The translations under genes and the position numbers were made by a program. Shown here piece after piece: positions 50,915 to 59,309 of a stretch of 64,000 nucleotides of DNA; position 1 is the stretch's first letter; every line of letters starts with the position of its first letter. The notes below the pieces were generated by a model. That model was given only the letters and a program-made list of their open reading frames with translations, searched no databases and was not told the DNA's origin. The stretch covers positions 809,666-873,665 of the forward strand of contig JACRPS010000003.1 of NCBI GenBank assembly GCA_016223085.1, in the 5' to 3' direction. The DNA is from Chloroflexota bacterium (lineage in GTDB: Bacteria > Chloroflexota > Anaerolineae > Aggregatilineales > Phototrophicaceae).

Positions 50915-52897
50915 TTAGCGTATCGTAGCCCAACGGTAATCGTCCAATGCCAGCGGCGCGGCGAGCACCGTCTGCTGCCCGGTAGACAGGTCGCGTACAG
51001 TCAGCGGCCCGCCGTCGTGCGTCTGCCCGGCGAGTGTATCGCCATCCGGGGACAGCGTGGGGTTGACCATAAATCCACCGCTGCCCACCGCCGACAGCGC
51101 CCCGGTATCCGTCCGCAGGTCCACCACGTTAAGCGCGCGCGGCCCCGGCAGCATGTTCCGCAGCACCAGCCGCACCTGCCCCGGCGCGATGTCACGGGCG
51201 GTCACAATCTGCGCCGGATACGGGATTGAGGCCAGCGGCGTGGGCGCGCCGTCTGCCGGATTAATGACCACCACCAACTGCGCGGGCGGCGGGTCGCCAC
51301 TGTCCATGCCGTCGCCGTACGCCAGAATCCGCCCATCCCGCAGCCACAGCGCGGCGTCATACTGGCCGAGATCGCGGCGCGTGACGTCGTTTCCGGCTTC
51401 GGACAGCAGGCGGAAAGCCGTTGTTTCGCTGCCATTCTGCCTGACCAGCAGCGCCACGCCGTCCGGCGCAAACGCCGGAGCGCGATAAAACGGCGGGCCG
51501 GAAACCGGGCTGTCAGGGGTTTCCGGGCCGTTAGGCTGGATGAGGCCGGCGGGTGTGTCGTTATCAACCGCCTGTACCCAGATGCCGCCTTCAGGCTGAT
51601 CGTCGCTGCTGGAGGTGGCAAACGCGATACGCTGTCCATCCGGACTGAACATGATGTCGTACACATCGCGCCCATCAAACTCGCTAAGGGATTGAGCTTC
51701 GCCGGCACTGTTCAACGGTTGCAGCCACAGGGTATCGGCGGTGGCATAGGCCAGTTGCTGCCCATCCGGCGACAGGGCATAGGCTGTCACGTCGGCGGTG
51801 GCAGCCGTCAGTTGCACCGGCTGCGTGCCATCGGCGGGCATCCGCCAGACCTGCGCCACCCCGTTTTCGTCGTCTGTCAGGAAGTAACCGTCGGTGGGCA
51901 GTTGCAGGCTGGATGCGGTCGGCAGCGGCGCAGCGCCCCAACTGTAGGCCGCCGCGTCCGAAACCGGCAGCGTCAGTCCCTGGCCGCTGCCCGGCACCAC
52001 CAGCGCCAGCACTCCACCCCGAAAGGCGACCATCAGTTCGCCGCGCGGTGCCCAGCGTAAATCCGTCAGATCAACGGCGGCATTCCCCAGGCTGCTCACG
52101 CGTGGCGCATCCGGCGCCAGCCCCAGCAGCCGCCCGAAGCCGGGCTGCGTGTCAGTGTCGCTCTTTTGCCGCCCGAACACCGCCAGCGTGCCGTCAGGCA
52201 GTTTGTAGGGCAGTTGGTAAACCCAGGTATTATCCAGCAGCAGCGTTTGCTGGTTGCCCGCCGCCAGGTTCATCTGGAACAGGCCGCCATCTTCCGGCGC
52301 GAACACCACTTCCGCCGGGCCGACCCACGCCAACCCTTTGGAAGACGGTATCGCGCTCGTAAGCGTCAGCATCAGGCCGTCCCGACGGTAAATCCACCAG
52401 ATGTCCGGCTCGGCTTCGGCAGCCAGATAAGCGCCATCGGGCGACCAGCCAATTTGCTCAAACGCTCCCTGCCGCAGATCGAGAAATACCGGCGGACTGG
52501 TATTAAACCACACCCGCGCCCCGTACAAGGTAGTATAGGCCAGCGCGTCCCCGGTAGGCGACCAGGCCATCGTGTCGCCGCGCCCGCGGAACGGTGGCAG
52601 TCCCGCCGTCGCGCCTTCGACGGTGCTGCTCTCGCCAGAGTACATGTTCAGCAGTTCCAGCGACTGGTCGGTACGGTAGGCCAGCCAGTTGCCATCCGGC
52701 GCGACCCCAAAATCAATCACAAACGTGTCTTCCGGCGTGACGGCACTGACGCCCGCCATCCCCAGGCCGTACCGCTGAACCATGCCGGTGTTGGTCAGCA
52801 CGTACAGTTCGGTCGGCAGGTTCAGGCCATCCTGCGCGGACACCAGGCCGACCGCCAGCAGCGCCGCGAGAATCGTCATTATCGTGCGTCGCAGCAT
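50915..52897 (-). CDS. Secreted PD40/TolB-like propeller protein
   Basis: About 660 residues from ATG at 52897 (GGGGAATAAGG upstream; ATGs at 52912 and 52930 are alternatives). Signal peptide TIMTILAALLAVGLVSAQ. The rest is repeated PD40-type blades such as APDGNWLAYRTD, SPTGDALAYTT, SPDGAYLAAEAE, SPDGQQLAYAT, SPDGQRIAFATSS and SPDGDTLAG, probably two propellers. No enzyme motif. Transcribed in the same direction as the two-component genes, with 135 bases between. Function unknown; a surface or ligand-binding protein is likely. Confidence 0.82.
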   Translation of the reverse strand: MLRRTIMTILAALLAVGLVSAQDGLNLPTELYVLTNTGMVQRYGLGMAGVSAVTPEDTFVIDFGVAPDGNWLAYRTDQSLELLNMYSGESSTVEGATAGLPPFRGRGDTMAWSPTGDALAYTTLYGARVWFNTSPPVFLDLRQGAFEQIGWSPDGAYLAAEAEPDIWWIYRRDGLMLTLTSAIPSSKGLAWVGPAEVVFAPEDGGLFQMNLAAGNQQTLLLDNTWVYQLPYKLPDGTLAVFGRQKSDTDTQPGFGRLLGLAPDAPRVSSLGNAAVDLTDLRWAPRGELMVAFRGGVLALVVPGSGQGLTLPVSDAAAYSWGAAPLPTASSLQLPTDGYFLTDDENGVAQVWRMPADGTQPVQLTAATADVTAYALSPDGQQLAYATADTLWLQPLNSAGEAQSLSEFDGRDVYDIMFSPDGQRIAFATSSSDDQPEGGIWVQAVDNDTPAGLIQPNGPETPDSPVSGPPFYRAPAFAPDGVALLVRQNGSETTAFRLLSEAGNDVTRRDLGQYDAALWLRDGRILAYGDGMDSGDPPPAQLVVVINPADGAPTPLASIPYPAQIVTARDIAPGQVRLVLRNMLPGPRALNVVDLRTDTGALSAVGSGGFMVNPTLSPDGDTLAGQTHDGGPLTVRDLSTGQQTVLAAPLALDDYRWATIR

Positions 52898-52961
52898 AAC
52901 CTTATTCCCCATTTTAAGAACAGGCAACAAAGGGAAGTATACACCGATGCGGGCAGAGGGG

Positions 52962-52987
52962 CAGGGGCACAGCGGCGGTGCGCCCCT
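52962..52987. repeat. Palindromic repeat, CAGGGGC type
   Basis: CAGGGGC…GCCCCTG with a partly complementary GC-rich interior; a decayed family member between the PD40 gene and paralogue C. Confidence 0.5.
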
Positions 52988-52995
52988 GGCGGATG

Positions 52996-54315
52996 TCAGG
53001 CGAGGTCGTCGCAGCGGTCGCGCGCCCAGCGCAGGACACTTTCGATCATATCCAGCACCAGCGGATCGTCCTGACTGTTGGCAGTACGGTGGCGTTGTAC
53101 AGTGGCGCTGACAATATCCAGCAGTCCGCCCTGAATCGTGCCGGCACGCGCTTCGGCGGCGATACCGCCCAGCACCAGCGGCAGATATACATCCACCAGC
53201 GACAGCCGCGCTCCGGGCTGACGCAGCAGGATGATCAACTGCGCGCTGTACTCGCGCATGTCGTCGTCGCTGCCAAGCTGCTGGCCGGTAACGGCGTACA
53301 GCAGGCGGAAGCCATGTGTAATGGCATCACTGAGCAATTCATCGTACAGCGGCCCGGCCAGCGCAGCAATCGGGTCGGCGGTCGGGCGCAGGGTCAGCCG
53401 TTCCAGCAGGGCGCGGCACCAGTTCGGCAGGGGAACAAAACTGCCCTCATGCGCCGCGCCCTGCTCCAATGTCCGGCGCACGTGGTAAAGCTCCTGTCCG
53501 GGATATTCCACCGCCGTGTGAGGGAAGGCTGCCATCCACAGCACGGACACCAGCAGCCGGGCGATGAAGGCTGTCTCCGCCGGCTGAATCGGGTAGCCCG
53601 CCGCCGCAAATGTTTTGTCGGTAGTGTTGTACAGGGCGGTGTAGACCGCTTCGTTTTGTAGCTGCGGCAGCACGCGGCGGAGCAGGGTATCGCGGTGGTG
53701 TTCCAGCAGGGGGCGGTAGCTGGCGTAAGCGCCCGGCGACCACAGGCTGACCCATTCCGGCTGCAACAGGGGAATGGACTGCGGCGGCAGCACGCTGAAG
53801 GGCGCTTCGATGACGCTGCCAAACAGCCCACGCTGCGCCGCTGAAAACGCCAGACTCTTCAGTTCCATCAGCCGCAGGTTGGTGTCCGCCGGCAAAAACC
53901 GCTGATCGCTGCCGGTGGTCCGGCGCACCGGCGGCGCATCTGGCGCGGCCTGAAATTCGACCGCAACCGCCACTTTGTAGGCACTGCCGGGCGCAGTATC
54001 CGCATGAACGGTGATCGGCAGCACGGCGTAGCCGGTTTCCGCCGCGCGCAAGGTGACACATAGCGGTTCCGCGCTGGCCGTAAACCGCCCCGGCTTTTTC
54101 TGTGTGTCTTCTTCCGGCAGCAGCAGCCGGCCACGAATGTCTATAGTCGCGCCGGTGCAGTTCTGGAGCAGCAGCACCGCTTCAAACGGACGTCCGGCGC
54201 GCACCACACGCGGGCGCACCGCCAGCGCCATCTGGACGGCAGCGGCGTCAAAGCGTTCGCCACCGGTGATAATGCCCAGAATATCAGGGTAGTTGAGCGC
54301 AGGTTGTTCCGGCAT
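52996..54315 (-). CDS. ITGG-family protein, paralogue C
   Basis: 439 residues, third member of the unrecognised family. Starts NYPDILGIITGGERF. Shared with B: VRPRVVRAGRPFEAVLLLQN, GYPIQPAETAFIARLLVSVL, LYDELLSDAITHGF, TGQQLGSDDDM and DVYLPLVLGGI. The order and spacing of all blocks are the same, so the whole protein is homologous. Cytoplasmic by appearance. It stands 30 kb from A and B. Functional context is mixed (SDR, B3/4 and FHA-REC-FHA genes upstream on the same strand). Confidence 0.75.
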   Translation of the reverse strand: MPEQPALNYPDILGIITGGERFDAAAVQMALAVRPRVVRAGRPFEAVLLLQNCTGATIDIRGRLLLPEEDTQKKPGRFTASAEPLCVTLRAAETGYAVLPITVHADTAPGSAYKVAVAVEFQAAPDAPPVRRTTGSDQRFLPADTNLRLMELKSLAFSAAQRGLFGSVIEAPFSVLPPQSIPLLQPEWVSLWSPGAYASYRPLLEHHRDTLLRRVLPQLQNEAVYTALYNTTDKTFAAAGYPIQPAETAFIARLLVSVLWMAAFPHTAVEYPGQELYHVRRTLEQGAAHEGSFVPLPNWCRALLERLTLRPTADPIAALAGPLYDELLSDAITHGFRLLYAVTGQQLGSDDDMREYSAQLIILLRQPGARLSLVDVYLPLVLGGIAAEARAGTIQGGLLDIVSATVQRHRTANSQDDPLVLDMIESVLRWARDRCDDLA

Positions 54316-54385
54316 AAGGGCAGTCCTGTTGCTTTTTTGCCATTATAAAACCGGAACAACCGGGAATTGCGTGAACGTTTGGTCC

Positions 54386-54413
54386 GTAAGGGCATGGCGC
54401 CGCCATATCCCTA
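54386..54413. repeat. Palindromic repeat, GGGCATGGCG type
   Basis: Arms GTAAGGGCATGGCG and CGCCATATCCCTAC around one base, two mismatches; between paralogue C and the SDR gene. Confidence 0.65.
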
Positions 54414-54424
54414 CACAGGATGAT

Positions 54425-55180
54425 TTACGTGCGCAGGTACGATGCGCCGTTAATGTCCACGATGGCGCCTGTCAGGAAGTCCGTCCCTTCCGAAGCGAGG
54501 AACAGCACTGCCCGTGCGATTTCCTCCGGCTGCGCGATACGCCCCAGCGGGCTTTGCTGGCGCATTTCGTCGCCGCGCTGCGCCAGATGTTCCGCCGCCA
54601 TGTCGGTTTCCACCCAGCCCGGCGCAACCGCCGTGACGATGATGTTGTACGGCGCGAGCGCCTTTGCCAGCGACTGGCTCATGGCGTTCATGCCGGCTTT
54701 GGCCGCGCCATAGGCGGGCGAATCCGGTTCGCCGCGAAACGCCCCGCGCGACGACACGTTGACGATGCGCCCGCCGCCATGCTGCATCATGTGTCTAGCG
54801 GTGCAGAAGGCGGCATTGGCTGCGCCCAGCAGATTGGTCTGGATGTTGACATGCCAGTGCGCCAGCCAGTCGTCATAGCTTAGGTCGGCAAACGGACGTT
54901 TTTCGTAGATGCCGGCGTTGTTGACCAGCACGTGCAGCCCGCCCATCTGCTCGGTAACCGCGTTCACCATCGCCTGTACTTCGGCAGGGTTGGCAATATC
55001 CGCCCGCACCAGCCGGTGGCCGCTTCCGGGCAGCGCCGCCAGCGTTTCGTCCGCCGCTGTCCGGTTGGCATGGTAGTGTACCGCAACCCTCGCGCCGTGT
55101 TCGGCAAACAGCCGGGCGCAGGCGCGGCCAATCCCCCGCGACGCGCCGGTGACGAGGACAATTTTGTCGGTGAAGTCCAT
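54425..55180 (-). CDS. FabG-like short-chain dehydrogenase/reductase
   Basis: 251 residues. VTGASRGIGRACARLF, NNAGIYEKRPF, catalytic serine in NVSSRGAF and YGAAKAGMNAMSQSLAK with the Tyr/Lys pair. HYHANRTAADE after strand 2 suggests NADP(H). Ends in LTGAIVDINGASYLRT, the usual FabG tail. Probably a 3-oxoacyl-ACP or sugar-ketone reductase; no pathway partner adjacent. Confidence 0.92.
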   Translation of the reverse strand: MDFTDKIVLVTGASRGIGRACARLFAEHGARVAVHYHANRTAADETLAALPGSGHRLVRADIANPAEVQAMVNAVTEQMGGLHVLVNNAGIYEKRPFADLSYDDWLAHWHVNIQTNLLGAANAAFCTARHMMQHGGGRIVNVSSRGAFRGEPDSPAYGAAKAGMNAMSQSLAKALAPYNIIVTAVAPGWVETDMAAEHLAQRGDEMRQQSPLGRIAQPEEIARAVLFLASEGTDFLTGAIVDINGASYLRT

Positions 55181-55227
55181 AAAATAGTTCCCTCAGTGAG
55201 GAAGCATAAAACACGAGGTCTTGATTG

Positions 55228-55262
55228 TATCCCCTCTGTGTCTTTGTGGCTCTGTGTCGTGG
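55228..55262. repeat. Periodic CTCTGTGTCTTTGTGGC tract
   Basis: CCTCTGTGTCTTTGTGGCTCTGTGTCGTGG, the complement of the AAAGGCACAGAG class; lies between the SDR and B3/4 genes. Confidence 0.6.
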
Positions 55263-55264
55263 TT

Positions 55265-55972
55265 TTATGCTTCTATGCTTGCCCGCCCCGCCCCCAGCAC
55301 GCCAGACACGTAAACTCCGCCGGCATAGCTTTCCAGCAGATGCAGCAGGTCGGCCAGCGCGGCTTCAACATCGGCGCGCGCGTTGGCGTGATGGCCTTCG
55401 ACCGTGATGATCGCATCGGTCGTTGTCTCCCGTGCGGCGCTGTCGTCGCTCTGCCGCCAGCACCAGCGCCGGGCAATCACGCGGCGGGTTGTGTCAGAGA
55501 AGACTACTTCACCCGGTTCAGGATGTTCTGCTACAGTTTCGCCCAGCGGCAGAAACCATTCCGTGCCATCGGCAACGTGCACCGTCACCGCGCCTGCAAG
55601 CTGGCGCGTGTCAAACACGGCCACCGGCAGCGCGTAGCGGATGCTGACCAGATTGCCCAGGTCTACCAGCAGATTGATGCTCGGAATGTCGCCCTTTTTG
55701 GTCAGGCGGCGCAGCAACGCTTCCGCGGCGCTGCGGTACTGTGTCGGTTCCACGCCAAAGCCACGGAACACGCTCCGCCACGCCGCCAGCGAGGGGATGT
55801 CGCTGAGGGGCGTGCTGCCCAGCCGGGCAATCACGGCCTGCTGCTCCACCTCATAACCAGCCTGGAGCGCATCCGGCGTCAGGCCGTTACGCAGCCCCTG
55901 CGCCAGAATGACGCCGCCGGTGATGTTCGGAAAGCGCGCCAGGATGTCGGGGTGATAGCCAAACGCCGTCAT
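55265..55972 (-). CDS. B3/4 (PheRS-beta editing-like) domain protein
   Basis: 235 residues. The stand-alone B3/B4 fold: YHPDILARFPNITGGVILAQGL, WRSVFRGFGVEPTQYRSAAEALLRRL, SINLLVDLGNLVSIRYALPVAVFD and the C-terminal DVEAALADLLHLLESYAGG. In PheRS this domain edits Tyr-tRNA(Phe); free-standing versions may edit or bind other aminoacyl substrates. Its ATG overlaps the stop of the FHA-REC-FHA gene by four bases, so the two are translationally coupled. Confidence 0.87.
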   Translation of the reverse strand: MTAFGYHPDILARFPNITGGVILAQGLRNGLTPDALQAGYEVEQQAVIARLGSTPLSDIPSLAAWRSVFRGFGVEPTQYRSAAEALLRRLTKKGDIPSINLLVDLGNLVSIRYALPVAVFDTRQLAGAVTVHVADGTEWFLPLGETVAEHPEPGEVVFSDTTRRVIARRWCWRQSDDSAARETTTDAIITVEGHHANARADVEAALADLLHLLESYAGGVYVSGVLGAGRASIEA

Positions 55973-57186
55973 GGCCGTACCGGTTCCGGGTCCTGCAGGA
56001 AGTAGATGTACATACGGAGCTGCCCCAGCCGGATTTCGTCGCCGTTTTTCACCGGCACCAGTTCGCGCGGCTTGGAGGGGTCGCCATTGATGTAGGTGCC
56101 GTTGATGGTGTCCATGTCTTCTACAAAGAACTTGCCATCCTTCTGGTGCAGGATCATGTGCAGCCGCGACACGCCGTAATTCACGGCATCAAAGCGCGTT
56201 AGATCAACGTGGCTCTTAAGGCTACCGGTGCTGTTAGCCCGCCCAAACGACACCGGCTGCGTCACGATCAACGGAATTGGCGTATCGCTGTGGCCGGCCA
56301 CAAACAGCACCACTGCGTTGCGGCGCGACTCCGGCGGCATACCTTGCAGCGGGGCCGTGCCAACCAGATGTTTGGTGTAAATCGAAGCGTGGCCGCTCTG
56401 GTGGCGGTTAATGAGCGACGAAATTACGTGGCGCAGTTCCTTTGCGCTCACAGGCCGGTCAAGGAAGATGTCCGCGCCAGCGCCCATCACTTCGGGGATG
56501 TTGGATGAGACTTTCGAGGCGCTGATAACCACCATCGGCAGGCTGTTGCCGTGAACGTCGCGGCGAACGTAGCGGCAGAATTCCAGGCCGTTGATCTCCG
56601 GCAGCAGTTGTTCAACAATTACGGCTTCCGGTGCTTTCTGGTTATACAGGCGGATGGCGCTCACCACATCGTGGCTGATTCGCGCCTTATAACCGGCCTG
56701 TTCCATCACCTGCGCCAACGCCCGCGCGACTTCATAATCATCTTCGACGATCAGGATAAGCTGCCCCGTGCCCGCCAGCGCCTGGTCATGAAGCTGCAGG
56801 CTGGCCTGCTTGCGGGCGCTGCTGCCAAAGGTGGGCGACAGGATGATCTGTACGTCCAGCCGCAGCCGCCCCAGATACAGATGATCGCCATGGGACAGCG
56901 GCTGCGGTTCGCCGGGTTTCAGCCGGGTGGTGTTCAGCAGCGTGCCGTTGCCACTGCCGAGGTCTTCGAGCATCAGCCGGTCGCCCTCCGGGAACAGCGC
57001 CAGGTGCTGGCGCGATACGCCGAGGTCTTCTGCCTGATAGGCCGCCAGATCAACGTCCGGCTGTTTGCTCTCTCCGCTGACACTCCGCCCCAGCACGACG
57101 CGCTCTTCCACGCGCAGTTTGAGCGGCTTCGACATCTGGGGGGCATTGAGTTCGATGACCCAGAGCGGCGGTACGGGTTCAGTCAT
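55969..57186 (-). CDS. FHA - degenerate receiver - FHA protein
   Basis: About 405 residues from ATG at 57186 (an ATG at 57216 adds ten). FHA 1 (about 28-110): LGRS, SRQH, GSGNGT. Receiver (about 142-260): VEDD acidic pair present, but the phosphoacceptor position is Glu192 in AVIVEQLLPEING, and the conserved lysine is Arg244 in FLDRPVSAKEL, so it looks locked in a phosphomimetic state. FHA 2 (about 315-400): FGRA, SRLH, DTINGTYING. No DNA-binding or enzyme domain. Likely a scaffold reading phosphothreonine from the Ser/Thr kinase. Coupled to the B3/4 gene. Confidence 0.9.
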   Translation of the reverse strand: MTEPVPPLWVIELNAPQMSKPLKLRVEERVVLGRSVSGESKQPDVDLAAYQAEDLGVSRQHLALFPEGDRLMLEDLGSGNGTLLNTTRLKPGEPQPLSHGDHLYLGRLRLDVQIILSPTFGSSARKQASLQLHDQALAGTGQLILIVEDDYEVARALAQVMEQAGYKARISHDVVSAIRLYNQKAPEAVIVEQLLPEINGLEFCRYVRRDVHGNSLPMVVISASKVSSNIPEVMGAGADIFLDRPVSAKELRHVISSLINRHQSGHASIYTKHLVGTAPLQGMPPESRRNAVVLFVAGHSDTPIPLIVTQPVSFGRANSTGSLKSHVDLTRFDAVNYGVSRLHMILHQKDGKFFVEDMDTINGTYINGDPSKPRELVPVKNGDEIRLGQLRMYIYFLQDPEPVRP

Positions 57187-57504
57187 AGTGTGTCCTATGC
57201 AACCTGCGCGGAACAATGATCGGCGGTACGACCTTATGTGTATTGTAAAGCCAAGATGCTTATAAGGAAAGTCAGGTAAGCGTTTACCCTTACCCGATCT
57301 TACGATTGACTGACGAATCCCCTAACGCCTTCTACCCTTATAGCAATGCTCTTTAAGTGATGGGCGGGGTGTCGGCTGGATGAAAACCAACCAATCCGCT
57401 TTAGCGGCCACCCACAGCGTTCAGCATTTGGCTTTACGTTTTTGTACTGGCTTTACTGCTCAACCGCGATTTCTGTGCCGACAAACGTATCCCTGAAGGT
57501 TATG
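57187..57504. other. Intergenic region of 318 bases
   Basis: Contains a fragment of the GAAAACC element (GAAAACCAACCAATCCGCTTTAGCGG, 57382-57407). No ORF, promoter or terminator recognised with confidence. Confidence 0.5.
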
Positions 57505-58953
57505 TTAGTCCGTGTACGGCAGCAGATAGTTGATTTCTTCCGGCACCGGTGTGAGCAGGTAGACTTCCACCCAGCGCGACCAGGGAATCCAGTTGTCGTC
57601 ATCGTAGCCCAGGTCAATCCACAGCCGTGACGTGGGCATTCCGGTATCGGCCATCACACCCACACCGTAATCCGGCACGTAAAGCTGTGTGCCATAGGGA
57701 ATAACGTCCGGGTCAGACGCAACCACGCCTTTGGTCAGCTTGCGCCCGGTCGCGGTGGTTGCGTCCCCGCCTAACGCTTCAGGATAATAAATTGTGGCGT
57801 ACATCCGCAGCTTGCGCCAGTACTCGCGCGGCCCTTCCGGTGTATCAATTGTCCGTAGCACGATGCGCGTGCCGTAGGCCACCACGCGGTTCACTGGCTC
57901 GCTGACAACGGCGCTGCTTTCCTCCTCCCGACTGACTTCACTGCCGTTTTCGTAGCGAATGCGGATATTGGTCCGCCGGATGCCGTTCTGCCCTTCCTGC
58001 AGCACGCGCCGCTGGTCGAGTTCGAGGTTGGCATCGGCCTGGTACACGGTTTCAAACGGTATCACATCCTGCCGCGCTTCCACAGTTTCGGTCACGCGAA
58101 TGACGCGGATGTGCATTCCGGGGCGTAGCGGACTATCCTCGGCGGGAATGCTGTAATCCAGCCCCAGCAGGGTCACACCGGCATCGGTCAGTGCGCTGGC
58201 GACCGTTGTCCCCTGCGAGCGCGTTTCCAGCGACACACCATCCGCGATAATTGTCACCGGGCGCGACCGTTGAATCGTGACGGTGGTATCACCCGTAATC
58301 GGGGTGTTAATGTCCGGCGTGACTGTATCCGCCAGGTAGAGGGTCACACCGGCTTCAAACAGGGCTTCGCCGATGGTGGCGCTGGTGGTCTGAATGGTTC
58401 GCTCCCGGCTGCCGTCGTTGATCCGCACGGTGGCAGCGTGCTGCACATTGATCTGCGTGGCGGGCACGGGCCACACCAGCAATTGTATCAGGCTTGCCGC
58501 CGTGCCATCCACCTGCACCCGGTCGTACGCGCCAACAGTAACACCTACGCTCTTAAGGATGTCAAACGGATTGGCGAAGGTAGTCTGGAGGGTCTGTGGG
58601 ACGCCGTCTACCGTAATCGTCACCGGACGCGACCGTTCCACGCGCACCAGCAGATGGGGGGTGATCGGACTGGAGAGAGGCGGCGTCACGTTATCACCCG
58701 CGTTGACTGCCACGCCCGCTTCGTTCAGCAGATCAGCTACCGTTGCGGCGTGGGTAACGGCCTGCCGGGCAGTACTGCCGACGATGATCGTGACCGGCAG
58801 CGGCGGGGCGGATTGCAGCAGTGCCGTCAGCAGCGCCCCCACGCACACAACCGCGCAGCCAACCACCAGCAGGGCAGCAGTGATGAGGGCCACCATCCGA
58901 CGATTCAGCCGGTGCGGGAAGATGGAAACGGGTGGAGTTTGTATATCGGACAT
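57505..58953 (-). CDS. YabE/RpfB-like DUF348-G5-3D cell-wall protein
   Basis: 482 residues. An N-terminal anchor (MVALITAALLVVGCAVVCVGALLTALL) precedes three DUF348 ubiquitin-like repeats (PVTIIVGSTARQAVTHAATVADLL, PVTITVDGVPQTLQTT, PVTIIADGVSLETRSQGTTVASAL). A G5 domain follows (ETVEARQDVIPFETVYQAD…), then a C-terminal 3D (MltA/RlpA-type double-psi barrel) domain with ASDPDVIPYGTQLYVPDYG, VMADTGM and LWIDLGYDD, giving the three conserved aspartates. Probably a peptidoglycan-active hydrolase of the stationary-phase or resuscitation type. The SRP RNA gene lies 21 bases upstream on the same strand. Confidence 0.93.
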   Translation of the reverse strand: MSDIQTPPVSIFPHRLNRRMVALITAALLVVGCAVVCVGALLTALLQSAPPLPVTIIVGSTARQAVTHAATVADLLNEAGVAVNAGDNVTPPLSSPITPHLLVRVERSRPVTITVDGVPQTLQTTFANPFDILKSVGVTVGAYDRVQVDGTAASLIQLLVWPVPATQINVQHAATVRINDGSRERTIQTTSATIGEALFEAGVTLYLADTVTPDINTPITGDTTVTIQRSRPVTIIADGVSLETRSQGTTVASALTDAGVTLLGLDYSIPAEDSPLRPGMHIRVIRVTETVEARQDVIPFETVYQADANLELDQRRVLQEGQNGIRRTNIRIRYENGSEVSREEESSAVVSEPVNRVVAYGTRIVLRTIDTPEGPREYWRKLRMYATIYYPEALGGDATTATGRKLTKGVVASDPDVIPYGTQLYVPDYGVGVMADTGMPTSRLWIDLGYDDDNWIPWSRWVEVYLLTPVPEEINYLLPYTD

Positions 58954-58974
58954 CCGCCTGTAGAAAACACAAAA

Positions 58975-59113
58975 GGGTTGTTGACGGTCAGCTCAGGCCA
59001 GGCACCCCTGCGGCACCCAGGAAGTACTCCTTAGTGCTGCTACCTTCCGGTCCTGACACGGTTCGGAGGTCCTGCCGCGCAGGACCCGGTCTGAGCGAAC
59101 CGGCAACAACCCC
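58975..59113 (-). ncRNA. ffs: Bacterial small SRP RNA (4.5S)
   Basis: On the minus strand the SRP core reads GTGTCAGGACCGGAAGG then TAGCAGCAC: the Ffh-binding internal loop with a GGAA tetraloop. It is followed by GTGCCGCAGGGG and GCCTGGCC of the returning strand. The ends GGGGTTGTTG and CAACAACCC pair to close the molecule, and the 3' end runs into CCCTTTTGTGTTTT, a terminator-like U-run. Length is about 139 nt. It is the RNA scaffold of the signal recognition particle for co-translational membrane targeting. The exact ends are inferred from the closing helix. Confidence 0.95.
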
Positions 59114-59309
59114 GGTTCAAAAATGGTCTTATCGAAACAAGGTTTTCCAGTAATGTAATCTTGACTGTGATTCTAGCGCGAACGGCGCTGTTTGTCAAAT
59201 TACCTTTGTGAAAAACGCGGGGATGCCAGACGGCAGCGTTGACGAGGGCGCTGTTTTCGCCTAGGATTCGCACCCTGGAACAGCCGCGTCTATCTGGAAA
59301 GAAACCTTC

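Noticed and set aside
53447-54061. 204-codon minus-strand frame overlapping paralogue C in another phase
   Set aside because: Out-of-phase shadow with Arg/Gly/Ala bias; paralogue C is supported by homology to B.
55228-55262. tRNA or other structured RNA in the CTCTGTGTC tract
   Set aside because: No cloverleaf or conserved loop; the periodicity matches the dispersed AAAGG repeat class.
55265-55972. Apparent match of the B3/4 protein start (PDILARFPNITGG) to the ITGG family motif
   Set aside because: The spacing differs (an extra FPN), and the rest of the protein fits the B3/4 fold with none of the other ITGG-family blocks; treated as chance.
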